From Thermoplasmata archaeon (lineage in GTDB: Archaea; Thermoplasmatota; E2; UBA202; JdFR-43), in the NCBI GenBank assembly GCA_021162305.1, contig JAGGYX010000128.1, positions 1 through 20,806 on the forward strand: 20,806 nt of DNA. Reading direction: 5' to 3'. The translations under genes were made by a program, and so were the position numbers. The notes under the pieces are model-generated. The model was given only the letters and a program-made list of their open reading frames with translations, ran no database searches and was not told the DNA's origin. This document shows positions 10,694 to 17,666 of this stretch, piece by piece; the first letter of the stretch is position 1, and every line of letters begins with the position of its first letter.

Positions 10694-11860
10694 ATGGAAA
10701 TAGTAGTCGAATCTCTGAATGCTGTGCCTATCGAAAAGCAAAAAGTGGAAATAGTGGAAAGAAAAGGCATAGGTCATCCTGATTCAGTAGCAGATGGACT
10801 CGCCGAAACAGTATCGCGGGCACTATCAAAAGAATATCTCCAGAATTTTGGCTATATTTTGCACCACAATACTGATGAATGTCAAATTGTCGGCGGGCAA
10901 AGTCAGCCCCAATTTGGAGGAGGTGTAATAATAGAGCCAGCTTATATACTGCTGGTAGGAAGGGCAACAGCTTTGCATAACGGAAAGAGAATGCCCATAA
11001 GAGCAATTTCTGTTAAAGCAGCACATGAATATTTGGAGAAAAATTTCAGAAATTTGAATGCAGATACCGATGTTGTCATAGAATCAAAAATATGGGAAGG
11101 CAGCCAGGATTTAAAAAGCGTTTATGACCCTCGTCGCATGCTTGCCAATGATACATCAGTTGGAGCGGGATATGCTCCATTAAGCGAGACAGAAAAGCTA
11201 ACTTTGCAACTTGAAAGATTTATAAACATAAATCTGAAGAAGTTTCCAGAGATAGGAGAAGATGTAAAAGTAATGAGTGCAAGAAAGGAAAATAAGATTG
11301 ATGTAACTGTTGCAATAGCAATGGTTGACCGCTATATTCCTGATGCAACCCATTATATAAGCGTAAAGGAGCAGATAAGGGAAGAGCTTGCTGACTATGC
11401 AACAACTCTAACAGATAAGGAAATTAGCCTTGAAATAAACACCGCAGATGACTATGAGAAGGGCGTATATTATCTCACCGTTACAGGCTTATCAATGGAA
11501 AATGGAGATGATGGAAGCGTTGGCAGAGGAAATCGCCTCAACGGCTTAATAACTCCAAATCGTCCTGTATCTATGGAGGCGCCAGCTGGCAAGAATCCGG
11601 TGACGCATGTTGGAAAGCTTTACAATATAACTGCAATGAGAATAGCAGATGCGATAGTAAGAGAATATGATGATGTTGAAGAAGCTTATGTTAAAATGCT
11701 ATCGCAGATAGGAAGACCAATAAAAAATCCTCTTATTGTTGGCATTTCAATTGTGGGCAAACTCCCAGATTCTGGTGTGGAGGAAATTGTAAAAGAGCAT
11801 ATCGAAAAAATAGATAAAATAAAAGATGACATATTATCTGGAAAAATAACTGTATTTTAA
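10694..11860 (+). CDS. mat: S-adenosylmethionine synthetase, archaeal type (MAT)
   Basis: The 388-aa product belongs to the archaeal MAT family, which is only distantly related to bacterial MetK. Visible signatures are 'RKGIGHPDSVADGL' (ATP/methionine site, about 24-37), 'GGQSQPQFGGG' (67-77), 'DPRRMLANDTSVGAGYAPLSETE' and 'GDDGSVGRGNRLNGLITPNRP', with a 'GKNPVTHVGKLYN' block near 300. It makes S-adenosylmethionine from ATP and methionine, supplying methyltransferases such as HemK2. The length is near the family norm (about 400 aa). The last base of its TAA is also position 73 (the discriminator) of tRNA-Cys on the other strand. Confidence 0.95.
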   Translation: MEIVVESLNAVPIEKQKVEIVERKGIGHPDSVADGLAETVSRALSKEYLQNFGYILHHNTDECQIVGGQSQPQFGGGVIIEPAYILLVGRATALHNGKRMPIRAISVKAAHEYLEKNFRNLNADTDVVIESKIWEGSQDLKSVYDPRRMLANDTSVGAGYAPLSETEKLTLQLERFININLKKFPEIGEDVKVMSARKENKIDVTVAIAMVDRYIPDATHYISVKEQIREELADYATTLTDKEISLEINTADDYEKGVYYLTVTGLSMENGDDGSVGRGNRLNGLITPNRPVSMEAPAGKNPVTHVGKLYNITAMRIADAIVREYDDVEEAYVKMLSQIGRPIKNPLIVGISIVGKLPDSGVEEIVKEHIEKIDKIKDDILSGKITVF

Positions 11861-11930
11861 GGGCGGGGCGGGATTTGAACCCGCGTATGTGGATCTGCAG
11901 TCCACCACCCTGCCTCTAGGTGACCCGCCC
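11860..11930 (-). tRNA. tRNA-Cys (GCA)
   Basis: The minus strand folds as a cloverleaf: acceptor GGGCGGG/CCCGCCC, D stem ACCT/GGGT (with a U-G pair), anticodon stem GTGGA/TCCAC enclosing loop CTGCAGA (anticodon GCA), a four-base variable region and T arm GCGGG-TTCAAAT-CCCGC. The discriminator is U73, as expected for tRNA-Cys, and lies on the last base of the SAM synthetase stop codon. CCA is not encoded. No intron is present. Confidence 0.95.
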
Positions 11931-11953
11931 ATACGTTTAATTTGCTTTGCCTT

Positions 11954-13117
11954 TTAATCTTTTTCCATCTTCATTGTTGCAAGAAGGGAAGCAGCAAGAA
12001 CGGCGAGAAGGGCGCCATATATAAATGTTAAATCTGGCATCACATCCCATAGTATGCCTGCCATCATTCCCGCTGGTAATGTGGCTATGCCTGTAGAGGC
12101 TTTAAAAATTCCCTGAGCTGTCCCTTTCCATCTGCTTAAATCGGCTGCATAGGCTCTTTGATTGCCTTCTATTAATGCATACATTATGCCATATAAAATG
12201 AAAAGGAAAATGGTGGTAACGATAGCGAAAATTTCAGATATATATGCAATAAGCATGAATCCAATACATATGAATGAAAATAAAAGATAGCCAATTACTA
12301 TAAGAATCCTCCTTCCTATTTTATCACTCAGCTTTCCAAAATACGTTGAAAGAGAGGCATATACAACATTGAATAAAGCATACATGAGCAGGGCTATAAC
12401 AACGCCATTCAATCCAAATCCATTAAAGATTTTTGACGCTCTCCAGAGAAAAAAACCATATGTGAAATTTCCAAGATAAAAGATCGTCGCAACAAATGTG
12501 AATTTTTTCATGGCATCATTTATTTCTATTTTTTCCTTTTTACCTTCTTTTTTTTCTTCTTTGAGCATGTATATTGGAGGGATGGCAAAAAAAGCAATGA
12601 TGGCAGCTATCAAAAGAATCTGTCTGTAATCCAGTTTGAATATCCATAAAAAAATGAAAGCAAGCAAGCTTCCAGCTATCGCCCCAGCCGTATCCATGGC
12701 ACGATGAAAACCAAAAGCTTTGCCTCTGTCCTCCACATATCTCTCGCCAATGAAGGCGTCGCGAGGCGCTCCCCTTATGCCTTTTCCAGCTCTTTCTATT
12801 CCTCTTAAAACCAAAAGATGCCACCACGCCTGCGAAACTGGAAATAAAAGCTTCGATAGTGCAGAAATTGTATAGCCTGATGAAATGAATATCTTTCTTT
12901 TGCCAATTCTATCTGATAAAATACCGGAGAAAAAGTTCATCATACTTGCCAGTGCTGTTCCAAATCCCATGATTAAGCCAAGAGCAATACCAGAGCCAAT
13001 CGAGGGTGATAAAGCAAATATAAAAAATGGAAGCACAGGCATAATGGCTTCACTGCTCATATCTGTGAAAAAGCTGATTAACCCCAGCAATATTATATCT
13101 TTTCCAAGTTTTCCCAT
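11954..13117 (-). CDS. Major facilitator superfamily (MFS) transporter
   Basis: The 387-aa protein has about 12 hydrophobic segments. MFS motif A is present in both halves: 'GILSDRIGKRKIFI' (loop 2-3) and 'GKLSDKIGRRILIV' (loop 8-9). A charged cytoplasmic linker (about 185-205, 'KEEKKEGKKEKIEIND') separates the halves. 'RGIERAGKGIRGAPRDAFIGE' in the N half resembles a group of uncharacterised prokaryotic MFS permeases with an RGxxRxGKGxRxxPRDA signature. The substrate cannot be deduced. It lies 24 nt downstream of the 100-aa membrane protein gene on the same strand, so the two may be cotranscribed, although an AT-rich TATATTCC/TTTATA stretch in the gap may allow its own promoter. Confidence 0.9.
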   Translation of the reverse strand: MGKLGKDIILLGLISFFTDMSSEAIMPVLPFFIFALSPSIGSGIALGLIMGFGTALASMMNFFSGILSDRIGKRKIFISSGYTISALSKLLFPVSQAWWHLLVLRGIERAGKGIRGAPRDAFIGERYVEDRGKAFGFHRAMDTAGAIAGSLLAFIFLWIFKLDYRQILLIAAIIAFFAIPPIYMLKEEKKEGKKEKIEINDAMKKFTFVATIFYLGNFTYGFFLWRASKIFNGFGLNGVVIALLMYALFNVVYASLSTYFGKLSDKIGRRILIVIGYLLFSFICIGFMLIAYISEIFAIVTTIFLFILYGIMYALIEGNQRAYAADLSRWKGTAQGIFKASTGIATLPAGMMAGILWDVMPDLTFIYGALLAVLAASLLATMKMEKD

Positions 13118-13141
13118 TATAAAGGAATATAATATCCATTT

Positions 13142-13444
13142 TTAATTTTGGTGTTTATAATTACAACCTCTTTTTCTGAAAAGATATATTGTAACGAGAA
13201 ATAAACCTAATGATAGCCACGGAATCTGGTATATATGTTCCTGTTTTTCGATTCTATTTTTATATCCGGGGGTTAGAAATGATTCTTTAAGGGGAGGAAT
13301 TCGTAGCCCTTTTTCTGGTACACTATCCGAATTAATGGAGATTCCATTTATAACAATGTGCTCGGGTATATTATCACATGTTACTAACGATGACGGCATT
13401 ACCAACATTTCCACTATTGCCAATACCAACAATACTTTCTTCAT
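13142..13444 (-). CDS. Hypothetical secreted, C-terminally membrane-anchored 100-aa protein
   Basis: The sequence has a signal peptide (MKKVLLVLAIVEMLVMPSSL, 1-20), an extracytoplasmic stretch of about 50 residues rich in Ser, Pro, Ile and Lys, then a single membrane segment (about 75-89, WLSLGLFLVTIYLF) followed by positive RKRG. This topology suits a short surface-anchored protein or a stub of a larger surface protein. I do not recognise the family. A TTTTATATAA TATA box at about 13471-13480 lies some 30 bp upstream. The gene probably leads a two-gene unit with the MFS transporter. It abuts the repeat-flanked cassette. Confidence 0.6.
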   Translation of the reverse strand: MKKVLLVLAIVEMLVMPSSLVTCDNIPEHIVINGISINSDSVPEKGLRIPPLKESFLTPGYKNRIEKQEHIYQIPWLSLGLFLVTIYLFRKRGCNYKHQN

Positions 13445-13516
13445 TCCATCAATATTACTATAATGCGATTTTTTATATAATTCTCATCAGGCAAAAAATG
13501 TTCTATGAAAACAGTG

Positions 13517-13537
13517 AAAGGAAGGGCTTGACAGCAT
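13517..13537 (+). repeat. 21-bp direct repeat, copy 1
   Basis: Identical over 21 bases to 14643-14663 and in the same orientation. The core is AAGGAAGGGCTTGACAGC. It ends exactly where the stop codon of the propeller-like gene (13538) begins. In the frame starting ATG at 13498, it encodes part of a 15-aa ORF ending RKGLTAFI. Confidence 0.85.
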
Positions 13538-14413
13538 TTATCTAGGCATGGCAGCGGAGGGAACAGGAAACAAGTTTATTATGTGTACTTCTATTTTGTC
13601 TACAGCTGCAGCTCCTGCATTTCCATAACGAGCGGCTACTGTTATTCTATATCTTTCTACTCCAAGCCCTATAGCAAATGATGACCATTTCCATTCATAG
13701 GGTGACTCATAAACAACTTTCCTTGGCTCCAAATCATAGAGATTGGGTCCGTTTAGATAAAATTCTACTCTATCAACCATCTCTTCTCCGTACTCTATTT
13801 TAGCAATAACTGTTATACCACCTATTATAAAAGGTGAATTTGTTGGAAAAATTTCTCTATCTAACAAGTAAAAATAATTCTGAGGCCTAATCAATGTTAT
13901 TTTTGGAGGTACGTAATCCCCACATCTTACAATCCACCCATCTTGAAAAGAGATCCTACCTCCTTTTTCACCTGCAATAAGATAATAGCTTCCATCGCTA
14001 ACAACGGCGTTTGCAAACTCTCTATCCCTTGTTCCGCATGTTTTATTCCATATTTCATTTCCATTTTCATCTATTTTTATAAGCCAAACATCCCATCCTC
14101 CTTTCCCATAGGAAGATGTACTTCCAACTAGAATAAATCCATCATTTACTTGGATTATCTTTCTTAATTCATCGTCACGTTCCCCACCATACTTTTTTTC
14201 CCATAATAATTTTCCGTTTTTATTTATCTTCAAAATCCATCCATCAAAATTTTCTCCCTTCTGTCTTCCAGAATAACCCACTAATAAATAACTATTTGTT
14301 AATTTGATAACATCTTCTATACTATCAAAACCATCTCCACCAAATGTTTTATTCCATTCTTCGCTATTTATTTTCGGGTGATTATCATTTACTTTTTCAT
14401 TCATTAAAATCAT
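13538..14413 (-). CDS. Propeller-like repeat protein with C-terminal Ig-like domain, no signal peptide
   Basis: The 291-aa product has repeats of the 'EWNKTFGG...DS.....NSYLLVGYS' type at about 19-60, 71-110 and 120-165 (W-x-K-x-x-GG/CG..D.......GFILVGST). Such blades normally occur in secreted archaeal beta-propellers, often after a signal peptide. Residues about 170-280 form a beta-rich Ig-like domain ('PKITLIRPQNY..', 'VDRVEFYLNG'). Here there is no signal peptide and only three to four blades, so the gene may be a fragment of a larger surface-protein gene. No Shine-Dalgarno is seen; MILMNEK or the second Met (14404) may be the start. The gene lies entirely between the two direct repeats. 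The biological role is unknown. Confidence 0.65.
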   Translation of the reverse strand: MILMNEKVNDNHPKINSEEWNKTFGGDGFDSIEDVIKLTNSYLLVGYSGRQKGENFDGWILKINKNGKLLWEKKYGGERDDELRKIIQVNDGFILVGSTSSYGKGGWDVWLIKIDENGNEIWNKTCGTRDREFANAVVSDGSYYLIAGEKGGRISFQDGWIVRCGDYVPPKITLIRPQNYFYLLDREIFPTNSPFIIGGITVIAKIEYGEEMVDRVEFYLNGPNLYDLEPRKVVYESPYEWKWSSFAIGLGVERYRITVAARYGNAGAAAVDKIEVHIINLFPVPSAAMPR

Positions 14414-14642
14414 GGAAAAATTAAAATGCCAAATATTCCCACATTTACCAATATTTTCTTCATTTTTCTTTTAACCAATTTATTCATTTAAGTTTTTTGC
14501 CGAGCCTAAAATGGGATATAAATAAAATGGGGGGAGATGATCATGGCCAAGGATATTCATATTGCTAACGATGAACAAAATTGTCCTGTGAAGACAATAT
14601 CTATTCTGCCTCCCGCCGCCGACACGAAAAAAACAAAAATGA

Positions 14643-14663
14643 AAAGGAAGGGCTTGACAGCAT
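14643..14663 (+). repeat. 21-bp direct repeat, copy 2
   Basis: Identical to 13517-13537 over 21 bases, same strand, 1126 bp apart. It lies inside the small ORF starting at 14543, where it encodes RKGLTA, and 58 bp before tRNA-Asp. The shared reading 'RKGLTA' in both copies follows simply from the shared DNA. Confidence 0.85.
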
Positions 14664-14721
14664 ACCGCCTTTTACATTTTCATGCCAAAAAATTATTTAA
14701 TGGAAAAATATTTCACATTAA

Positions 14722-14842
14722 GCCCCGGTGGTGTAGCGGTTATCATGCGGGCCTGTCGAAAAGCCCCTTTGGAAAAGATGCTTTACTCCCAAAGGACCTT
14801 TGCCGATAGCCCGCGACCCGAGTTCAAATCTCGGCCGGGGCG
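14722..14842 (+). tRNA. tRNA-Asp (GTC) with a 49-nt intron
   Basis: Exons give a full cloverleaf: acceptor GCCCCGG/CCGGGGC, anticodon stem CGGGC/GCCCG with loop CTGTCGA (anticodon GTC at 14755-14757), T arm CCGAG-TTCAAAT-CTCGG, and discriminator G73, typical for Asp. CCA is not encoded. The anticodon loop is interrupted after G37 by an intron (14759-14807). AATTATTTAATGG about 30 bp upstream may be its TATA box. Confidence 0.95.
14759..14807 (+). other. tRNA-Asp intron, canonical 37/38 position, with bulge-helix-bulge fold
   Basis: With the inner helix AAAG (14760-14763) paired to CTTT (14798-14801), a three-base bulge C36-G37-A and a three-base bulge A-T-A38 flank a four-pair helix (C-G, U-C mismatch, G-C, U-G). 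Both cleavage points fall after the second bulge base. This gives exactly the 37/38 exon junction. Inside, CCTTTGG and CCAAAGG form a perfect 7-bp hairpin stem. tRNA splicing endonuclease would remove it. Confidence 0.85.
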
Positions 14843-14850
14843 CTTTTTAT
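14843..14850 (+). terminator. T-rich terminator after tRNA-Asp
   Basis: Five consecutive T follow the tRNA 3' end by one base. Archaeal RNA polymerase commonly terminates at short T runs. There is no hairpin of its own. Confidence 0.4.
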
Positions 14851-14973
14851 TGTATCTCATATAAAAATGCTGAAAACTTTTTATACCCCTGCTAATTTCA
14901 CTGCATTTAACCATGCCTCAAAAAGTTTATTTACTGCTCTGCATTTTAAATCAGTTTTTGGGGAGGAAAAAGA

Positions 14974-16200
14974 ATGGATGAAGATATATTCAAGGGTCTA
15001 CTATCATCAAGCAAAATATTCAAAAATAAGGAAGTGCTGCGTCCTTCCTATGTCCCGAATTTTTTGCCGCATAGAGAGAAGCAGATAAAAGAACTTGCTT
15101 CAATACTTGTCCCAGCTTTAAGAGGGGAAACACCATCAAATGTTTTTATATATGGAAAGACTGGCACTGGCAAAACAGCTGTTGCAACATTTACAGGCAA
15201 AAAATTAAGAGAGAAAGGGGAGGAAATGAATGTTCCAATTCATTTCATATACATTAATTGCGAAATTGTTGACACGCAATACAGAATATTGCAGAATATT
15301 ACAAATCATTTCATAAAAGGATGGAATGAACGCATTCCTTTTACAGGATGGCCTACAGATGAAGTATATTCGAGGCTCATAAAATCAATAGATAAGGCAA
15401 GAGGAGTTACTATTATTGTGCTGGATGAGGTGGATAAAGTTAAAGGAGATGAAGTGCTATATAACCTTTCGAGAATAAACAATGATTTAAAAGAAGGAAA
15501 GGCATCTGTAATAGGTATATCAAATGATTTGAAATTCACAGAATTTTTGGACCCAAGAGTAAAATCATCCCTTGGAGAGGAAAATCTTGTTTTCCCTCCA
15601 TATACTGCTGATGAACTCCAAGATATCCTCAATGAGCGGGTTAAAATAGCATTTAAGGAAAATACGGTGGAAGAAAGTGTCATAGCTTTGTGTGCTGCGA
15701 AAGCAGCGCAGGAGCATGGCGACGCAAGACGAGCCTTAGATTTGCTGCGCGTTTCAGCAGAGATTGCAGAAAGGCTCGGTGATGATGTTGTCAAAGAAAA
15801 GCATGTGAGGCTTGCAGAAGATAAAATAGAGCTTGATAGAATAACAGAGATTATAAGGACATTGCCAATTCAAACAAAAATTGTTTTGATGGCTGGAGTA
15901 ATTGGAATTGAAGCTTATGAGGAGCTTAATACTGGCGACTTATACAATATTTATAGAGATATTTGCAGAGAAGGAGGATATAATGTGCTTACTCAACGAA
16001 GAATTGCTGATATAATTTCCGAATTAGATATGATGGGAATTTTGAATGCGAGAGTTATTTCAAAAGGAAGATACGGAAGGACAAGGCAGATTGAAATTTC
16101 CATGCCCTCTAAAATAAAGGAAATACTTGAGAGAGATTCTTCAATCCCGAGAATGAAGAATTATGCTCCAAAGCAATCAAAGCTTGATTACATTGGCTAA
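14974..16200 (+). CDS. cdc6: Replication initiator Orc1/Cdc6
   Basis: The 408-aa AAA+ ATPase has Walker A GKTGTGKT (61-68), Walker B IIVLDEVD (147-154), sensor 1 'GISNDL' (181-186), sensor 2 'GDARRALDLL' (249-258) and a C-terminal winged-helix domain (about 310-395, 'LTQRRIADIISELDMMGILNARVISKGRYGRTRQI') used for origin binding. It binds origin DNA and loads MCM. The ATG has GGGGAGG 7 nt upstream, so unlike many neighbours it has a leader. Upstream 131 bp to tRNA-Asp is AT-rich but has no clear ORB repeats. Its stop overlaps the signal peptidase stop region by 4 nt. Confidence 0.96.
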   Translation: MDEDIFKGLLSSSKIFKNKEVLRPSYVPNFLPHREKQIKELASILVPALRGETPSNVFIYGKTGTGKTAVATFTGKKLREKGEEMNVPIHFIYINCEIVDTQYRILQNITNHFIKGWNERIPFTGWPTDEVYSRLIKSIDKARGVTIIVLDEVDKVKGDEVLYNLSRINNDLKEGKASVIGISNDLKFTEFLDPRVKSSLGEENLVFPPYTADELQDILNERVKIAFKENTVEESVIALCAAKAAQEHGDARRALDLLRVSAEIAERLGDDVVKEKHVRLAEDKIELDRITEIIRTLPIQTKIVLMAGVIGIEAYEELNTGDLYNIYRDICREGGYNVLTQRRIADIISELDMMGILNARVISKGRYGRTRQIEISMPSKIKEILERDSSIPRMKNYAPKQSKLDYIG

Positions 16201-17003
16201 ATTCTCCTTTTCTCTCTCCAGTTTTTTATGAAATTATAGATGTCCAATGATGATGGAAGAACTATTATGAAGAATAAAGATATGCCCAGGCAAATCCACT
16301 CATCTTTTGGAGCCACAGCATATCCTATTTTGACTGCATCATCTCCCTTATATCCCCATTGTCCTTCTGTATTGCCAGGTGGAAAAACAAGCTTTATTAA
16401 ACCAAACCATGGAAGCTCGCCTCTTGCTTTTCCAACAATCCATTTAAGTTGAACAGGCTGCTCACATATTCCTCCATTTGGTGTCTGGTCAGGGTATTCA
16501 TTATTGTCTCCTTTCGTTATAAATCCGCTATACTTTGGCTTATAACCGCTTAAATGCAAATCTGGAATATCAACGCTTGTTGCACCATGTATTCCATATT
16601 CTGGCACATCATATGTGTCATCACTATTTTTTTGAACCCAGCATATGGCACGATGAATGATTGGTGTTCTGTCTGTGTCTCCCATTGGATAATATATTAT
16701 TACATCTCCATAGTCGCCATATGTTTTATGCTTTGTATGAGGATGCTGTGGGTCTCCTCTTGTTATAATATCATTTTTGCTATAAACCTTTTTTACTAAA
16801 ACCAAATCACCGGGGTCAATTGTCCCAATTCTTCCAAATGGCTCATTGTCATGCATCATGCTGCTTGATGTAACAACAACCATTGGCGTGTGAGGAAATT
16901 GTCCGGTATAAGCCCATAGTGCCGCAAGTATCACTCCAACAATTGCAATTGCAATGATGACGTCGCGAATAAGCATTATTGTTTTCTCCTGCAAATTTTC
17001 CAT
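16197..17003 (-). CDS. Signal peptidase I, archaeal/ER (Sec11-like) type
   Basis: The 268-aa membrane protease has an N-terminal membrane segment (about 11-31), the catalytic 'TSSSMMH' (Ser48), 'PIIHRAI' with His117 replacing the bacterial catalytic Lys (the archaeal/eukaryotic hallmark), and 'TKGDNN' with Asp166. A second hydrophobic segment (about 235-255) with a basic tail forms a C-terminal anchor. It removes signal peptides, for example from the secreted proteins in this window. An insertion of about 45 residues between the His and Asp motifs makes it longer than simple Sec11. It is coupled to the dCMP deaminase gene by a TAATG junction. Confidence 0.93.
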   Translation of the reverse strand: MENLQEKTIMLIRDVIIAIAIVGVILAALWAYTGQFPHTPMVVVTSSSMMHDNEPFGRIGTIDPGDLVLVKKVYSKNDIITRGDPQHPHTKHKTYGDYGDVIIYYPMGDTDRTPIIHRAICWVQKNSDDTYDVPEYGIHGATSVDIPDLHLSGYKPKYSGFITKGDNNEYPDQTPNGGICEQPVQLKWIVGKARGELPWFGLIKLVFPPGNTEGQWGYKGDDAVKIGYAVAPKDEWICLGISLFFIIVLPSSLDIYNFIKNWREKRRI

Positions 17004-17458
17004 TAAGGCTGAAATTGTCTCACCTTTATATTACTTTTCTTTAAGATTTCCTTTGATAATTCATCTGGATAATCATTTAAAAATACAACTTCTTCTATCT
17101 CAGCATTAACAATCATTTTTGCACATACGCTGCAGGGAAAATGAGTTACATATAACGTGGCTCCTTTTATTGAAACCCCAAAAACAGCTGCCTGAATTAT
17201 TGCATTTTGCTCGGCATGCAATCCAAGGCAAAGTTCATGTCGCTCTCCCTCTGGAATTCCAAGCTTTTCCCTTATACAACCAATTTCATCACAATGTGGA
17301 AAGCCTTTGGGAACGCCATTGTAACCTGTTGATAAAATATGTTTTTCTTTAACTATTACAGCACCTACTTGGCGGCGCAGACAGGTAGAGCGTTTGGCAA
17401 CAATTTTTGCTATTTCCATGAAATATTCATCAAAGCTGGGACGTTGCAGTTTTTGCAT
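17003..17458 (-). CDS. dCMP deaminase (deoxycytidylate deaminase)
   Basis: The 151-aa zinc deaminase has HAEQNAI (His81, catalytic Glu83) and PCSVC (Cys109, Cys112), the zinc ligands of the cytidine/deoxycytidylate deaminase fold. The '[10 protein letters not shown]', '[19 protein letters not shown]' and '[10 protein letters not shown]' pattern matches the dCMP deaminase (ComEB) group, which makes dUMP for thymidylate synthesis. The ATG at 17458 is used because family homology starts at '[12 protein letters not shown]'. Its TAA overlaps the ATG of the signal peptidase, so the two are cotranscribed. It shares a 76-bp divergent region with the zinc-ribbon gene. Confidence 0.93.
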   Translation of the reverse strand: MQKLQRPSFDEYFMEIAKIVAKRSTCLRRQVGAVIVKEKHILSTGYNGVPKGFPHCDEIGCIREKLGIPEGERHELCLGLHAEQNAIIQAAVFGVSIKGATLYVTHFPCSVCAKMIVNAEIEEVVFLNDYPDELSKEILKKSNIKVRQFQP

Positions 17459-17514
17459 GCATGAATATAAAATTTTCTTAAAACAACTATCGTAAAATTT
17501 ATATACTGAAATTA

Positions 17515-17531
17515 GCTATCAATTTGATAGC
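17515..17531. promoter_or_regulatory. Perfect 17-bp palindrome at the zinc-ribbon gene promoter (operator candidate)
   Basis: GCTATCAATTTGATAGC: an 8-bp inverted repeat with one central base, ending 3 nt before the ATG at 17535. The TATA box ATTTATATAC (17497-17506) predicts transcription start near 17527, so the palindrome would cover the start site, a classic place for an archaeal repressor. It could instead be a chance AT-rich palindrome. Confidence 0.5.
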
Positions 17532-17534
17532 AAA

Positions 17535-17666
17535 ATGATGACAAAAAATGGAATGCGGTGCCCCGAATGCGGGAGCGAGATGATAAAGCATGAGTTTGGA
17601 GATAGAGTATACTATGTATGCAAGAAATGTGGGAAGGAAATTGTAATGCCATTGTCATTCCTCTAA
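17535..17666 (+). CDS. Small 43-aa zinc-ribbon protein
   Basis: The product begins MMTKNGMRCPECGSEMIKHE and carries two zinc knuckles, CPEC (9-12) and CKKC (29-32), spaced 16 residues apart, followed by a hydrophobic tail 'IVMPLSFL'. This is a single zinc ribbon with little else, like many stand-alone archaeal ribbons that bind nucleic acid or partner proteins. A TATA box lies about 30 bp upstream with the palindrome between. The start may be either of two adjacent ATGs. The last 12 nt overlap the tatD end on the other strand. The specific function is unknown. Confidence 0.75.
   Translation: MMTKNGMRCPECGSEMIKHEFGDRVYYVCKKCGKEIVMPLSFL

Larger units (their letters stand above)
14543..14809 (+). 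pseudogene. Small ORF, probably a truncated gene start, running into tRNA-Asp
   Basis: A convincing initiation region (TATA-like GATATAAAT at 14515-14523, GGGGGAG six nt before ATG 14543) opens an ORF beginning MAKDIHIANDEQNCPVKTIS and reaching 'KMKRKGLTAY', where the second direct repeat lies. The frame then passes through an AT-rich stretch that looks like the tRNA promoter and continues into the tRNA gene itself, stopping at 14809. The last 40 codons therefore cannot be a normal protein. The first 35-40 codons may be the remaining 5' end of a gene cut at the repeat. No family is recognised. Confidence 0.35.

Noticed and set aside
10589..10777. N-terminal extension of the tbp frame to 244 aa
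   Set aside because: The extra 63 residues are aromatic-rich and unlike TBP; the segment contains the divergent promoters of tbp and the SAM synthetase gene. ATG 10588 gives the normal 181-aa length.
13517..14663. Tandem repeat or CRISPR interpretation of the 21-bp repeats
   Set aside because: Only two copies, 1.1 kb apart, with a gene between them; no spacers or cas genes.
14664..14809. Real coding continuation of the small ORF through tRNA-Asp
   Set aside because: It reads through the tRNA promoter, exon 1 and intron; the tRNA fold explains this sequence fully.
14843..14973. Replication origin upstream of cdc6
   Set aside because: The stretch is short and AT-rich but shows no repeated ORB-like motifs or G-rich ends that I could recognise; the origin may lie elsewhere.
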